From Ophiosphaerella korrae (Eukaryota; Ascomycota; Dothideomycetes; Pleosporales; Phaeosphaeriaceae): a stretch of 32,518 bases of DNA. Under the pieces are notes generated by a model. The model searched no databases, was not told the origin of the DNA, and was given only the letters and a program-made list of their open reading frames with translations. Below are positions 12,280-23,091 of this stretch, one piece after another. The position numbers and the translations under genes were made by a program. Position 1 is the stretch's first letter; each line of letters begins with the position of its first letter. The stretch covers positions 1 to 32,518 of the forward strand of contig JALNQF010000415.1 of NCBI GenBank assembly GCA_028456385.1. The letters run 5' to 3'.

Positions 12280-15200
12280 TTAGAAGTCCTTTAGTTTCTT
12301 AGAGTAGTTAAGGTTGTCTTCTAGTTCCTATATTTCTTCCTATAGTTGTCCTTTCTTGTCTATACCTATCTATTCTACTAGGTAGTAGCTTCTACTATTG
12401 CGGAACTAGTGTACTAGGATTTTTCTAACTTCCTATTCCTCTTATTCTCTATATATATCTATTTTATACACTAGTAGTTCTACGTTCTATAGTGCTGTCT
12501 TAAGTAGCGCTACGTAGAAGGTTAGGTATATCTTTATCTTGTTTAGTAGTTTTAGTTTAAATATAACTAGTGTAACTTTTCTTTTAATCTTGTATAGTCT
12601 TATCTTAACGTAGTCTAATTTTAAACTAGGTCGTTTGCTTTTAATGTTCTTTCGTACTAACTATACTTTTTCTCCTTCTCTAAATTAGGGTCCTTCCTTG
12701 TACTTTTTATTGTAGTACTTTACTATTTAATTATATAGGAATTCTACATCCTGTCTTAATTAGTTGTGTATATCTCTAGGTCTATTAGTAAAGTTTTCTC
12801 CTCTTAGGGACTAAGATATCTAATTTCTTAGTGTCTAGTATACGTTAGGTTTAAATCTATAGTTCGCAAAGAAGAGTAATACTCTTATTACTATATTCTT
12901 TACGCTATTGTATGCTAATTATACTATAGGTAGTAGCTATACCTAATTGTTCTAGTTGTAGTTAAGGTAGTATCTTAGGTATTGTTCTACTATCTAATTT
13001 ATTTGTTCTAACTATTTATCTATTTATAGATAATATACTATAGACATTGCGTGTTATATTCTTAATTGCGCTGTTATTGTTCTCTATAGTTTTAATGTAA
13101 ATTATATATCTCTATCTATAATAATCTTATCTAGTAGTTTGTGTTAACTAATTACAGTTCCTAGAACCTAGTGTATAGCGACCTCTATCTTGCTTTTTTC
13201 CTTATATAGTCTAAAGTATATATACTTTGTAAGTTTATCTACTATTGTTAAGATTCTATTGTATTTAACTCCTAATATTAGATCTTTAGACTTAGGTAAC
13301 TTCGTAATAAAGTCTATTGTAATAACTCCCTATAGTTATTCTAGTACTTCTACTAGTTATAGTATTTTGTATAGTATATATCTATTGTATTTATTTCTTT
13401 AATATTCTATATAGTCTTATAGTACCTCTATTACTAGTTGTCTTACTTTTAGAATATAGTAATCTTGTAGTAGTCTATCTAATGTTTTCTTAATACCTTA
13501 GTAACTATATGCTAGTAATTTATAGAATTGTTGTATAAATTCCCTTTAAATTTTTCCTAGAATATATATTCTTTTATATACTTGTGCAAATCTATCTTAG
13601 ATTTTAAGTTTCTCTATTTCTTTAGATGCTTCTTGTGTTATTTTCTAAATCTATTCGTTTAGCTTATTACTTATCCTCTTAAGTATTATAGCTATCTTAG
13701 GTGTGTTTAGGACTAAATATCCTTCCTCGTTCTTAACTAGAACTATACTAGTAGCGCTTACTTCTTCTTATAAGTCTAGTCTTCTACTTAGAGTATCTAT
13801 AAATTAGTTGTCCTTCCCTTTTGTGTGTATTATTTCTATATTAAATATTAATAGAAACTCCTACTATCTTGTATAGCGTTATAACAGCTCTTTGTTTGTT
13901 ATAAATCCTATAAGATTCTTATAGTCTATGTAAACCTTTATCTAGTGCTTTGCTCCTTGTAGGTATACTCTCTATTATTTAAATACTTTGTAGATTACTA
14001 GTATCTCTTTGTTATAGATTAGGTAATTAAGTTCTACTGTTTTTATCTTCTTAGAGAAGTATTTAACTAAGTATTCCTTTTTAGTCTCTAGGTCTTCTTG
14101 TATTAGTGCTATTCTGTAGACTAAGTTTAATACATCTGTTTTTACTATCGCTAGTAGTTCTAGGTTATATATTCTAATAACTAGGTTTTCTATAAACTTC
14201 TTTTTAATCTTGTTAAATGCTTTGTCGCATTCTTTTATCTATTTAAACAGCGTGTCCTTTTTTATAAGTCTTGTTATTAGTTCTATATCTTTAGACTATC
14301 CTACTATTAACTTTCTACAAAAGTTAGCTAGCCTATAAAATTATTATACCTCTTTTAGGTTCTTTAGTGTTAGCTATTCGTTAATTAAGTTAATCTTTTC
14401 TAGGTTAATCTTGATTTTTCCTAGTTCAATAATAAATCTAAGGAAATCTATTTCCTTTATATAGAACTCGCATTTTCTTATCTTAAGAAATATTTTAGCT
14501 TCTGCTAGTTTCTTTAGCACTTTATACACATATTACACGTGTTCTTCTTCTATTTCTAAGAATATAAGGATATTGTCTAAGTACGCAAATATAAATATAT
14601 CTAAGTATTCCCTTAGTACTATGTTAATTCTCTCCTAGAATGCTGCTAGTGCGTTTATTAAACTAAACGGCATAACTAAGTATTTATATAGTCTGTATTG
14701 TGTTCTAAACGCTATTTTCTACTTATCTCCTTTCTTAATTCTAATCTAGTAGTATGCGTTTTGTATATCTAGTTTTATAAAGATCTTTACTTTTTATAGC
14801 CTATCTTGTATTTTATCTATTTATAGTAGTAGGTATTAGTTCTTGTTTGTAATTGCGTTAGTTTTTCTAAAATCTACGTAAGGTCTTTTATCGCTTATCC
14901 CTTTTTTATCTATAAATATTAATCTATATACTACTAAGGATTTAGATTCTCTTATCTATCTTTTCTTTATTGTATTTTGTATAAATAATCGTTTAATCTT
15001 AGATTCTTCTTCTGTTTTTTAGTAGACTAAGCTCTATCTTACGTTCTTTTCTTCTTCTAGTTCTATTGCTAAGTCCTATAGTTAGTATTCTAGAAGGTAG
15101 TCTTCTAGCTCTATAAGCTACTTTTCTTATTTCTTATATTCTTCTAGGAATTCTCCTTTATAGGTACTTATATTAGCTTTTAGCATATCTATTTTATTAT

Positions 15201-17715
15201 AACTAATTTTTCCTATTCTCTAATTAATATGTAGGTTAGTTATCTATAACTATAGCATACCTAATATTATATCTTGTTTATTATTAATTGTCGTTATATC
15301 TATAACTATGTTCTAGATTTCTAGTCCTTCTAACCTTAGTGTTAAAGGTGCTATTTTAAACTATATTAGTTCCTAAAATAGTTTTCCTTTAATCGTACTT
15401 AGTTGTTAAGGGTATTTTTTTGTTGTATACTTTATTCTTTGTGTTTCTACAAACTTTTTTAATATAAAGTTTCTTGTAGCTCTACTGTTAATTATTAATC
15501 GTACTTTCTTTCTTTAGTATATACCTATTTTTATAATGTATAGGCCTCCTATACCTTCTAGCCTTTTTTGCTTTAGCAATTTATTAAATTGTCTATCTTT
15601 CTAGGGCTATAGGCCTACTTTAAGTTTATATTCTTCGTGTTTTAGATACTTATTGTATATGCATTTGTACTATAGTCCTCCTTAGACGCATTTCTTAGAT
15701 AATTTTAGGCTAGGTCTTACTACTATATATCTATTTTCTAGGGTTATTTCCTATCTTTAGATATCTTCTACTATAATTACTCTCGTGTAGTTATAGCCTC
15801 TTCTCCTTGTAGGCTATACGTTATTATTTGCTTTAGAGTTTCTGTGTATAATATAATTCTTGTCTAGGCATAATATCTATAATACTTTAAAGTGTACTAG
15901 ATGTTTTAGGTCTATTATTTTGTTATCCCTTTCCTAGTATTTGCTTCTACTAGGTGTATCTATTGTTAGGATATAGTACACTACTAGTACTCTTAGTGTA
16001 TAGGCTTTGTTAATCTATCGCGTCTTTCTTACAAGGTATTACTATTCTTTTTATATAGGTATTCTTCTTACTACAACTATATATTGCTTTATCTATTCTT
16101 AAAATAGTATAAACTTTATTTCTTTAGGATTGTGTTCTTTCTAGTCTTTGTACGCTTCCTCTATACTTATAACTAGTAAGTATTTCTAAACAAACTTCTA
16201 TTCTTTGTCTCGTTCCTTTATATCTATTGTAATATAGCTGTTATAACTATATATCGTTAGCTAGGTATATTCTATATCTCTTATACTAACTTGTCTCTCG
16301 CTTCCTCGCAGTCCTTTAGAGGGAGCTGTAGTAGTCTCTTTATCTAGTACTAGTCTATCGGCCTAGATTAATAGTACTAGAGGCTCTTCTCCTTCTAAAT
16401 CTTCTATTAGTAGGTCTATTACTTAGGCTATATCTTTTAGCTAAGCTTTTGTTCTATCTTCTTTTATTACTACTACTCTGTGTCTATACTTCTATAAGAA
16501 CTATACTACTCCTTGTTTACTAGAAAGATGTGTGTAGTAGTTGTCGTTATAACAAAAGGTCTAATAGAGTATTATATATTGTACTTCTTTACTCTTAGCT
16601 ACTTTCTCCTAAGGTTTAGCCTGTGCTTGTAGTACTTCCTTCTTCTTCTTAGTTGTTTTTAACTAAGTTTCTTTCTTTAGGTCCTTATTCTTGTAGTCTT
16701 TTACAAAGTGTCCTAGTTTTCTGCATTTATAATATACTATATCCTTCTTTAACTTAGATCTACAATTCCTTATATAGTAGCCTAGTTTGCTATAGTTAAA
16801 GTACGTAAAGTCTTTGTTCTTTTTCTTCTTTCTATCTTTATTAGCGTCAAGGACTATAGGGTCTCCCTTATTATAGTTCTAAGTATAACCTCTATATTTA
16901 TTCTTCTTCTATTCTCGAAGATTATTATTAATTTGTATTGCCTGTTACTTTAGGGCTTCTAGTGTTCGTAGTTTCTCTATATATATTATCTTGTATTAGA
17001 TTTTAGAGTTAAGTCCTTATTTAAATTGTAATATTAAGGCTAACTTGTTCTATTCTATATTTTGTAATAGTTATTTAAACTATAATACGTACTTTAGAAC
17101 ACTCTAATTCTATGTAAGCTTCTCTAGTTGCTCTTTAGCTTGTTAGGTAACATCTATGTCTCTAAATACTACTCTTATTTGTTTAGTAAAGTATTTGTAA
17201 CTTCTAAAGATAGCTCTAGTTTTGTCTTTTTATATTATTAGAGAGTGTATTATGTAATCTATCTAATAAGGCTCGTACTATCTTATTACGTCTTCTTCGA
17301 GGTGCAATCTAATATATATTACCTTCTTTTCTTCTATATTAAAGTGTAGTACTTGTACATCTATCTAGAGTTGTGCTAATATAATAAAGGGTCTTAGTTT
17401 TTCCCTTATTCTATTAAACTTCTTAAGTATAGGTATCTTTAGTAGTTTCTTTGTCGCGCTTATCTCTAGGCGTTACGTAATTAGTTCTATCTAGTTTTGT
17501 CCTTTAATAATAGCTTTAATTTGTGCTTTGTTCTATTTTATATAATCTTATAGTTCCTTATTCTATATTTCTAAGGCGTTGATTACTATCTTTATATCTT
17601 CTTTTTTAGAGATTAGGTCGTTTATATAGTTCTTAACGTCTTTTTATACTATATTGTCTAACTTATAACTACTTAGAGGTGCTTTACCTCCTTTTTTAGT
17701 TAAACTTTCTACTAT
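12280..17715 (-). pseudogene. Gag-Pol polyprotein of element C, RIP-inactivated
   Basis: A 5436-bp minus-strand frame with the same length and layout as in element A. The start is ATA at 17715 (ATG lost), with zinc knuckles at about 16803-16690 (one Cys of the second knuckle retained, others now Tyr). The protease site near 15490 reads NSRA where DSGA is expected, RT reads YLDN at 14583-14572, integrase follows, and a chromodomain (SRSYYLVE region) lies at about 12440-12290. All landmarks checked fall in one frame, so no frameshift separates Gag from Pol. Generally somewhat less mutated than element A: several CpA sites intact here are TpA in A. Confidence 0.9.
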
Positions 17716-17776
17716 CGTGTTAGCTAGACTGCGCGCTACTTACGCTTTACTTCTCGTAATAACTAAATTGGCAAGG

Positions 17777-18219
17777 TGTAATAGGCCGCCTGTTGTTGAC
17801 TATAGGTGCCTATCTTAAAGGGGGTTAGTAGATTACGAGGTAATAGTAAAAGCTTAGGGGTAATCTGCAATAACTATAAACAATAGAAGATGTTTTACAA
17901 CTGTCTTGTATTAGCGTTCTGTAGTTAAAGGATTGAATTACTAATACTATCTTAATAATGCGCATTACTACTAACTATATACCTATGCTTCTTAGCTAGC
18001 TTTGTGCTTCGTATTTGCTAAGATCGCGAATTGCGAATTTATTACGTGTACGAATTCGTGCTTTGTATTTGCTAAGGTCGCGAATTACGAATTTATTACG
18101 TGTCCCTATTATAGTTAGCTTCCTAGTTAAGTTCGTTGCTCTACAGGTCGTATGTGTTGTTATTATCTGTAGTAGGGCTAATTGGTTTAAATTAGCTTTC
18201 CCTTGTTACTACCGTAACA
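17777..18219 (-). repeat. 5' LTR of element C
   Basis: 443 bp, TGTAATAGG...ACCGTAACA on the plus strand. It contains two adjacent ~50-bp repeats of a segment beginning CTTTGTRYTTYGTATTTGCTAAG (about 17999-18105). Just outside, read on the minus strand, comes CCTTGCCAATTTAG, the primer-binding region. I could not match it to a tRNA end or to the LTR itself. Confidence 0.93.
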
Positions 18220-18224
18220 AGAGA
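18220..18224. repeat. Target-site duplication AGAGA (right copy) of element C
   Basis: AGAGA directly after the LTR end, matching 11179-11183. Removing C and one copy restores B's open frame. Confidence 0.9.
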
Positions 18225-19930
18225 GTTAGAGTAAACTCTTCTCTTTTAAAGATATAGTAGCTTACTACTAGTACTTAGGGTTTAAACTCTCTTTTAAAGA
18301 AGCTAAGTTACTAGCTTTATAGTAAGATCCTAGTATAGAGTAGTTCTATATCTTTCTACGCTAGTATATTAAAGTTAAAAGTTTCTAGCTTAGTTTATTT
18401 AGCTATTAGGTCTTCTTAGTAGATTACTACTTTACGTAAGAAGTTATATTTTACTATAGCTTCTTCTTATAGAGTTTTATACTAAGTAGCTCTTTAGCTT
18501 AAAGTATTATATTACTCTATAATATAGTTATAGTCTAGTAGTAATTATACTAGGCGTTCTTAGAGTTAGGCTAATTAGTTATCTTATTAGAAGAGTTATT
18601 TATCTACTTTACTTACTCTAGCTATAAGCTTCTAGTTTTATTTATTTACTATATTAATTACGTCCTACGTCTACGTATTTACAACTACTAGGTATAATAC
18701 TATTCTAGCTAGAGTAAACTCTCTAAGAGATAAGTAATTACTAGGTTTGTTATCCTTAATTCTTTAGTATAAGGTTAGTAATAGGGTATAAAACAAAGGT
18801 TAGAGCTTAGTAAACTTAGTAAGTAATTTCTTAAGTTTATCTTAAGATATAAAGACTATTCTTAGTAGTAGGTCTTTGTTAATTATAGTATTTAATAGTA
18901 AGTTATCTTTTAGCTCTTCTAAGTTCTTAAGCTTAGGTATAGGCTAGAGTAATAATACTTAGCTAATGTTTAGTTAGGCGTCTTTAATTAAGTTGTTTAA
19001 TATAGTCTAGTTATTAAAAGAGACCTTAGTAACTAGTCTATACCTTAGGGGGCTACCTTAGTTAAAGGGGGTAAGGTCTATATCTAGGTTAAATTCTTCT
19101 ACAATAAGTTAGTTAAGAGTAGCTAAGTTTATTATAAAGCTATTAGCTAGAAAAGCGCCTAGTACTTATTAGGGAATTATATTAGGTTAGAAATTAAGTT
19201 TACTAAGTAGTCTTAGCTAAATAAAAGATTTAGAGTCTATTACCTATTTTCTTTTATTTTTTTATAAAGAGGTCTTAAGATATTATTAGAAGTTACTTAG
19301 CGCTTTTTTTGTTAGAGTAGTTAGTGTAGTAAGTCCCTAGGTCTATTTTTCTAGGGACCTAGTTCTAGCGCGTATTTTATAGATTTTTTATAGTATAGTA
19401 GCTCTAGAGTATTCTCTTAGTTCTTTACTAGATCTATAGTCTACTATTTATAGCGTATCTTTATCTTATAAGTATACTTAGTTTAAGTAATAAAGAGGTT
19501 ATAAGCTAGTATTATTTTAGTTTAAGAAGCTAGCTTTTAAGGGGATAGAAGATTTTTTATATAACTAAGTTATAGTATAATAAGCTAAGTTATAGTAGTT
19601 ATATACTATATTAGTACGTTTAGCTATTAGTTTATAGAGATTTAGATCTTTAGCGCTAGCTAGTAAAGGTTTTAGTAGAGTCTAGGGCGCTTTATTACTT
19701 AGTTCTTATAAATTAAGTACTAGTAATTTATATAAGTTTAGAGGTCTTGTCTTTTCCTAGTACTACTACCTAGGTTTAATACCTAGTGTAAGTATACCCT
19801 TACCTAGGTATACGTAGTAGGTGTAAGCTAAAGCTTTATAACCTATAAGGTAGTTAAACTACTCTTCTTTAGTACGTATTTCTTTCTAGAACGTTAGCGC
19901 TAGTACTAGCAAAAAGGGAGCGCTAGAAAC
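18225..19930 (-). pseudogene. Gag of element B, upstream part
   Basis: Minus-strand frame with only TAA/TAG stops from roughly 19930 down to the element C insertion, then continuing at 11178. Readable stretches include LPPLTKVAP and LRSLLITRLYQTT. No family-specific motif was recognised. The N-terminal end is uncertain, because no ATG survives and coding character fades toward 20000. Long and Gln-rich if TAA/TAG are read as CAA/CAG. Confidence 0.5.
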
Positions 19931-20310
19931 CTTAACTAGAACTATAATATAGTAAACTTAAGGGGCTACCTAGCGCGCTATAGCTAAAGTAGGATCTAAT
20001 TCCTAGTAGTGTAGTTCTTTTTAGCTAGCTAGGCTTAATTAAGAGTTAGCTATAATTAGCTATCTTATAGTAACTCTAGCGTAAGTAAAAAGGCTACTAG
20101 CGTAGTTCTAGGTTATAGAGAGGCCTATAAAAGTAAAATATTTATAGAGATCTACTATTATATAAGGTAGACTTTACGTAAGATAACTTAATAAGGTAGT
20201 TTTAACAATTAACTAAAAAGAGTAAATAGTAGATAAAGCTATCTAAGTAAGTACTAGGTATATATACCTAGTAGCTTACTAAGCGCTAACTAAAAGTAGA
20301 AAGGTAGTTA
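19931..20310. other. AT-rich stretch, probable 5' leader of element B
   Basis: RIP-altered sequence between B's gag frame and the palindromic repeat cluster. It contains the palindrome ACTAGGTATATATACCTAGT near 20250. I could not define an LTR for element B here. Confidence 0.35.
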
Positions 20311-20402
20311 AATGTTAGTAAGTTGTAAACTTACTAATATGTTAGTAAGTTCGTAATGTTAGTAAGTTTGCAATGTTAGTAAGTTGTAAACTTACTAATA
20401 TT
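20311..20402. repeat. Cluster of short direct and inverted repeats (GTTAGTAAGTT)
   Basis: Four copies of GTTAGTAAGTT and two of the reverse complement AACTTACTAA within 92 bp. Two 30-bp palindromic units (20311-20340 and 20372-20401) are nearly identical. Each could fold as a hairpin with a very short loop. It may be remnants of LTR ends or of a small foldback element. Confidence 0.7.
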
Positions 20403-20444
20403 AGTGCGAAAATAAGAGATATAAGGGATAACTCCTTTACACGT

Positions 20445-20616
20445 ACTTAGCTTTATACTTTGTGTTTGCTAAGATCGCAAATTATAAATCTATTACGTAT
20501 CTCTATTATAGTTAGCTTCCTAGTTAAGTTTATTACCTTATAGGTTATAAGTGTTGCTATTATCTATAGTAAGGCTAATTAGTTCTAATTAGCTTTTTCT
20601 TGTTATAGCTGTAATA
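20445..20616 (-). repeat. Truncated LTR fragment of the element C family
   Basis: Aligns with the right-hand part of the element C LTR (about 18040-18219), from CTTTGTGTTTGCTAAGATCG to GCTGTAATA. It carries only one copy of the ~50-bp U3 unit that is tandemly duplicated in C. No second LTR or internal region is attached. Confidence 0.8.
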
Positions 20617-20854
20617 GTTAGGCGTATTACTTTAAGTAGATTATAGAGTCTTTAAAGCTTATAGTAAAAACTATATATAGATAAATATAGAATTACGTAA
20701 TAAGTTTTATTTATTAAGTTATACTCTTTTCTCTATTAGGCTTCTTAAGGTAAGCTCGTTTTAATATTTTTAGAGTAGTTTCCTATATTAGTAGGTATTA
20801 CTACTAGTAGTAAGAGTAATAGCTAACTTACCTTAGCTATACCCTATAGCTATA
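20617..20854. other. AT-rich sequence without recognised features
   Basis: RIP-like composition. No coding frame, repeat or element end could be supported. Confidence 0.4.
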
Positions 20855-21680
20855 ATAATTATGTAGCTATTTTGCACTAGCTAGGACTAGTAATTGTTAT
20901 AGTAAGAGGTACTAACTAGGGTAGTAACTTTATATAAATTTACGTGCTATAGTAGGTATAAGGTTAGCAATAACTCCTAAGCGTTGTAGTATATTTCTAA
21001 GGGCTAGGTAATATTATTATAAGTTTTATAGAGTAGTAAGAGTTTAATAGTAGTCCTATAAGGAAAGAATACTATTTTACTAAAAAATAAGGCTTCCTAT
21101 AAAGTAGGCGCGAAGGCGACGATGCGCAACGTAATTTTTAGATAGAAAAGGTTCTAGATGTCTAGGAATAGCTACGGCACATGACCTCTAAGTTAATATA
21201 GATACCTAGATGTAAGGAAAAGTTATTGCTGCCTCGAGGTCTATCGTCCATCCCTGCAGGTCGAGGATCCCCCCGCGCCGAGAAATATAAGGGGTACTTT
21301 GACTTCAAGTAACTTAGACTCTATACACACGTCGGTATCTGTAATACTTCTATATAAGTCGTGTACTATAGCTATTCCTAAACATGTAGAACTCATTTTA
21401 CCTAAAAATTACGTTCGCGTCGTCGCCTTTGCGCCTACTTTACAGAGAGCCTTCTTTTATTGCAGAACAGACTTCCTTCCGCACAGCACCACCATCAAAC
21501 TCTTACCACTCTTGAGGGTCTTATCCAAGCCTTAGAACCTTGCTACGATGCTCAGGAGTTATTACTAGCCTTATGTCTGCTGTCGCGCGCAAATTCATGC
21601 AGGGTCGCCACCCCAATTGGTACCTTCAACCGGAGCGATCATCAATCCTGGCTACTGCAAACAGCCACATAATCATCATG
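20855..21680. repeat. Large imperfect inverted repeat at the edge of the RIP block
   Basis: Left arm about 20855-21215, right arm about 21325-21680, spacer about 110 bp, centred near 21270. Matching segments include ATAAGGTTAGCAATAACTCC (20958) with the complement of 21551-21574, and GTAGGCGCGAAGGCGACG (21104) with the complement of 21421-21438. Most differences are A for G and T for C in the left arm, so the left arm looks like a RIP-mutated version of the right. Short plus-strand frames in the right arm show no similarity I know. Confidence 0.8.
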
Positions 21681-23091
21681 GTGTAATTTATGTACAGTGA
21701 CTGCCACACCTGTGGCTCTGTGCAGTCTTGGCAAGCGGGCCGACCTTAGCCTCGCTGCCTGAGAACACCTACAGAATTCGCCACCTCACAAGGTCATGGC
21801 CAGAGCGGGTCGACCGCCCTCCCTGCTAGCGTTATCGAGGTGTTTGTCCGCTTCGGATTAGACCTAAGCATAGCAAATCTTTAGAGGATTCTCGAAGCTT
21901 CACTATGGCAAATTACCCAGCTATGTATACATGCTTACGCCCCGGACCCCACTATAAAATAGAGACATAAGAAAGAGTCATAGAATAATTAGTTACTTCT
22001 ATATAAGCGCTTCTTGAACTTCCAGCATTATATTAGTAATCAGAACCTCATGCATAAGAGTGCCGAGATGCCCCTGAAAACTAAGAGAGACATCGAATAT
22101 AATTCATGTCGCACATACACAATCACAATTAACTTATCACATACCCAATACTTGTGCCTCAATTTTCCTTCACATATTTTCACTATTCATCATATACGCT
22201 CAGTGCAACACCATACCTTCATAGATCCTAACGCCGATGCAGGTCGTGTTCCCCGACATGGCCAAATATGGCCGTCGATACCCTAAAGATAGCCACACTA
22301 AGTTCTCTAAATTATATGTTATCTATGCTCCGTCTGAACTTAAAGCCTAGCCATAATATCGAGGATTTTGGGGATCCGTAACACTTAGGGTTATATTTGA
22401 AGCCGTTTATGCACTAATAGCGATAGTACTAATTTCAGCGTGAAGATATAAGCCGGCAGTATCGATCGACATGTTATAGAGTGTCTTGCTAATACCGAGT
22501 GTTCGCCGGTACTCAATACTGCTTGCATCCTAGACCTTAACCATATACTCGTCTAACGTTAATGCGAGCTGTACCAAGTCGTATAAAAAGGCGACTAAAT
22601 AGCGAGCGTCTGCGGGCAACTACTCGATTTGTCTCCTATAGCCGGGTTTATCGTGAACAAAACATAAGCTTGGATTACAGCAATCATATACATTAGGAAC
22701 CCATAATAATATGTAGCTCACATATTCTAAATAGAAATTAGTTGAGGTAGATGGATGATTAAATCCGCTAACCTGCTCTTACGGCCTCCTTTCTCTTCCT
22801 TGTGATGCGTCTTGTATCTAGGACTGGCCCTATCATTGCAATCAATCTCCTATATGAAACTCTCGCGGTAGAGGCCTCATACAGCTTCTAATCTCTTTCG
22901 ATAAGCCTTCCGGGGTTTTCTCGTCCATTTCCTAACATCTTGATGCTTGGGATCATTAGAATTTAGCTGCAATTGCAGCTTACTGGCGATATGCCTGGAG
23001 GCTGTTGACGTGACCACCATGAGCGCAGCTCACCGAATTCAGGTCGTTGATCTCGGTCCTCGTGCAACCTCCTCCGACAGAGAGAGTACTT
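21681..23091. other. Normal-composition gene-poor stretch
   Basis: Balanced base composition, unlike the TE block. A TATAAAATAG box lies at 21952, with no convincing ATG-started gene behind it. On the minus strand, 22700-22270 reads loosely like protein (for example RYLVAFLYDLVQLALTLDEY) with several stops, perhaps a decayed gene fragment, but stop density is not far from chance. Nothing else was recognised. Confidence 0.4.

Larger units (their letters stand above)
11184..18219 (-). mobile_element. Element C: full-length RIP-degraded Ty3/Gypsy chromovirus
   Basis: A complete 7036-bp element on the minus strand: LTR 11184-11626, internal region 11627-17776, LTR 17777-18219, flanked by AGAGA duplications. 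The two LTRs are the same length (443 bp) and differ at roughly 30 positions by eye, all transitions with no indels, so divergence reflects RIP rather than age. It belongs to the same family as element A. The internal regions differ in length by only 27 bp, all within the antisense frame. It is inserted in the gag of element B. Many TpG but very few CpA remain on the plus strand, the mirror image of element A, as expected for its opposite orientation. Confidence 0.95.

Noticed and set aside
18015..18257. Arg/Leu-rich 80-codon plus-strand frame
   Set aside because: It reads through the tandem U3 units of element C's LTR and ends outside it, so it is a product of the repeat, not a gene.
21299..21672. 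Two overlapping plus-strand frames in the right arm of the inverted repeat
   Set aside because: No known domain, and one starts at a non-ATG codon. The mutated left arm does not show RIP-only stops in a matching frame that I could follow.
22270..22700. Protein-like minus-strand stretch
   Set aside because: Stops are nearly as frequent as by chance and no family was recognised. Noted only in the intergenic entry.
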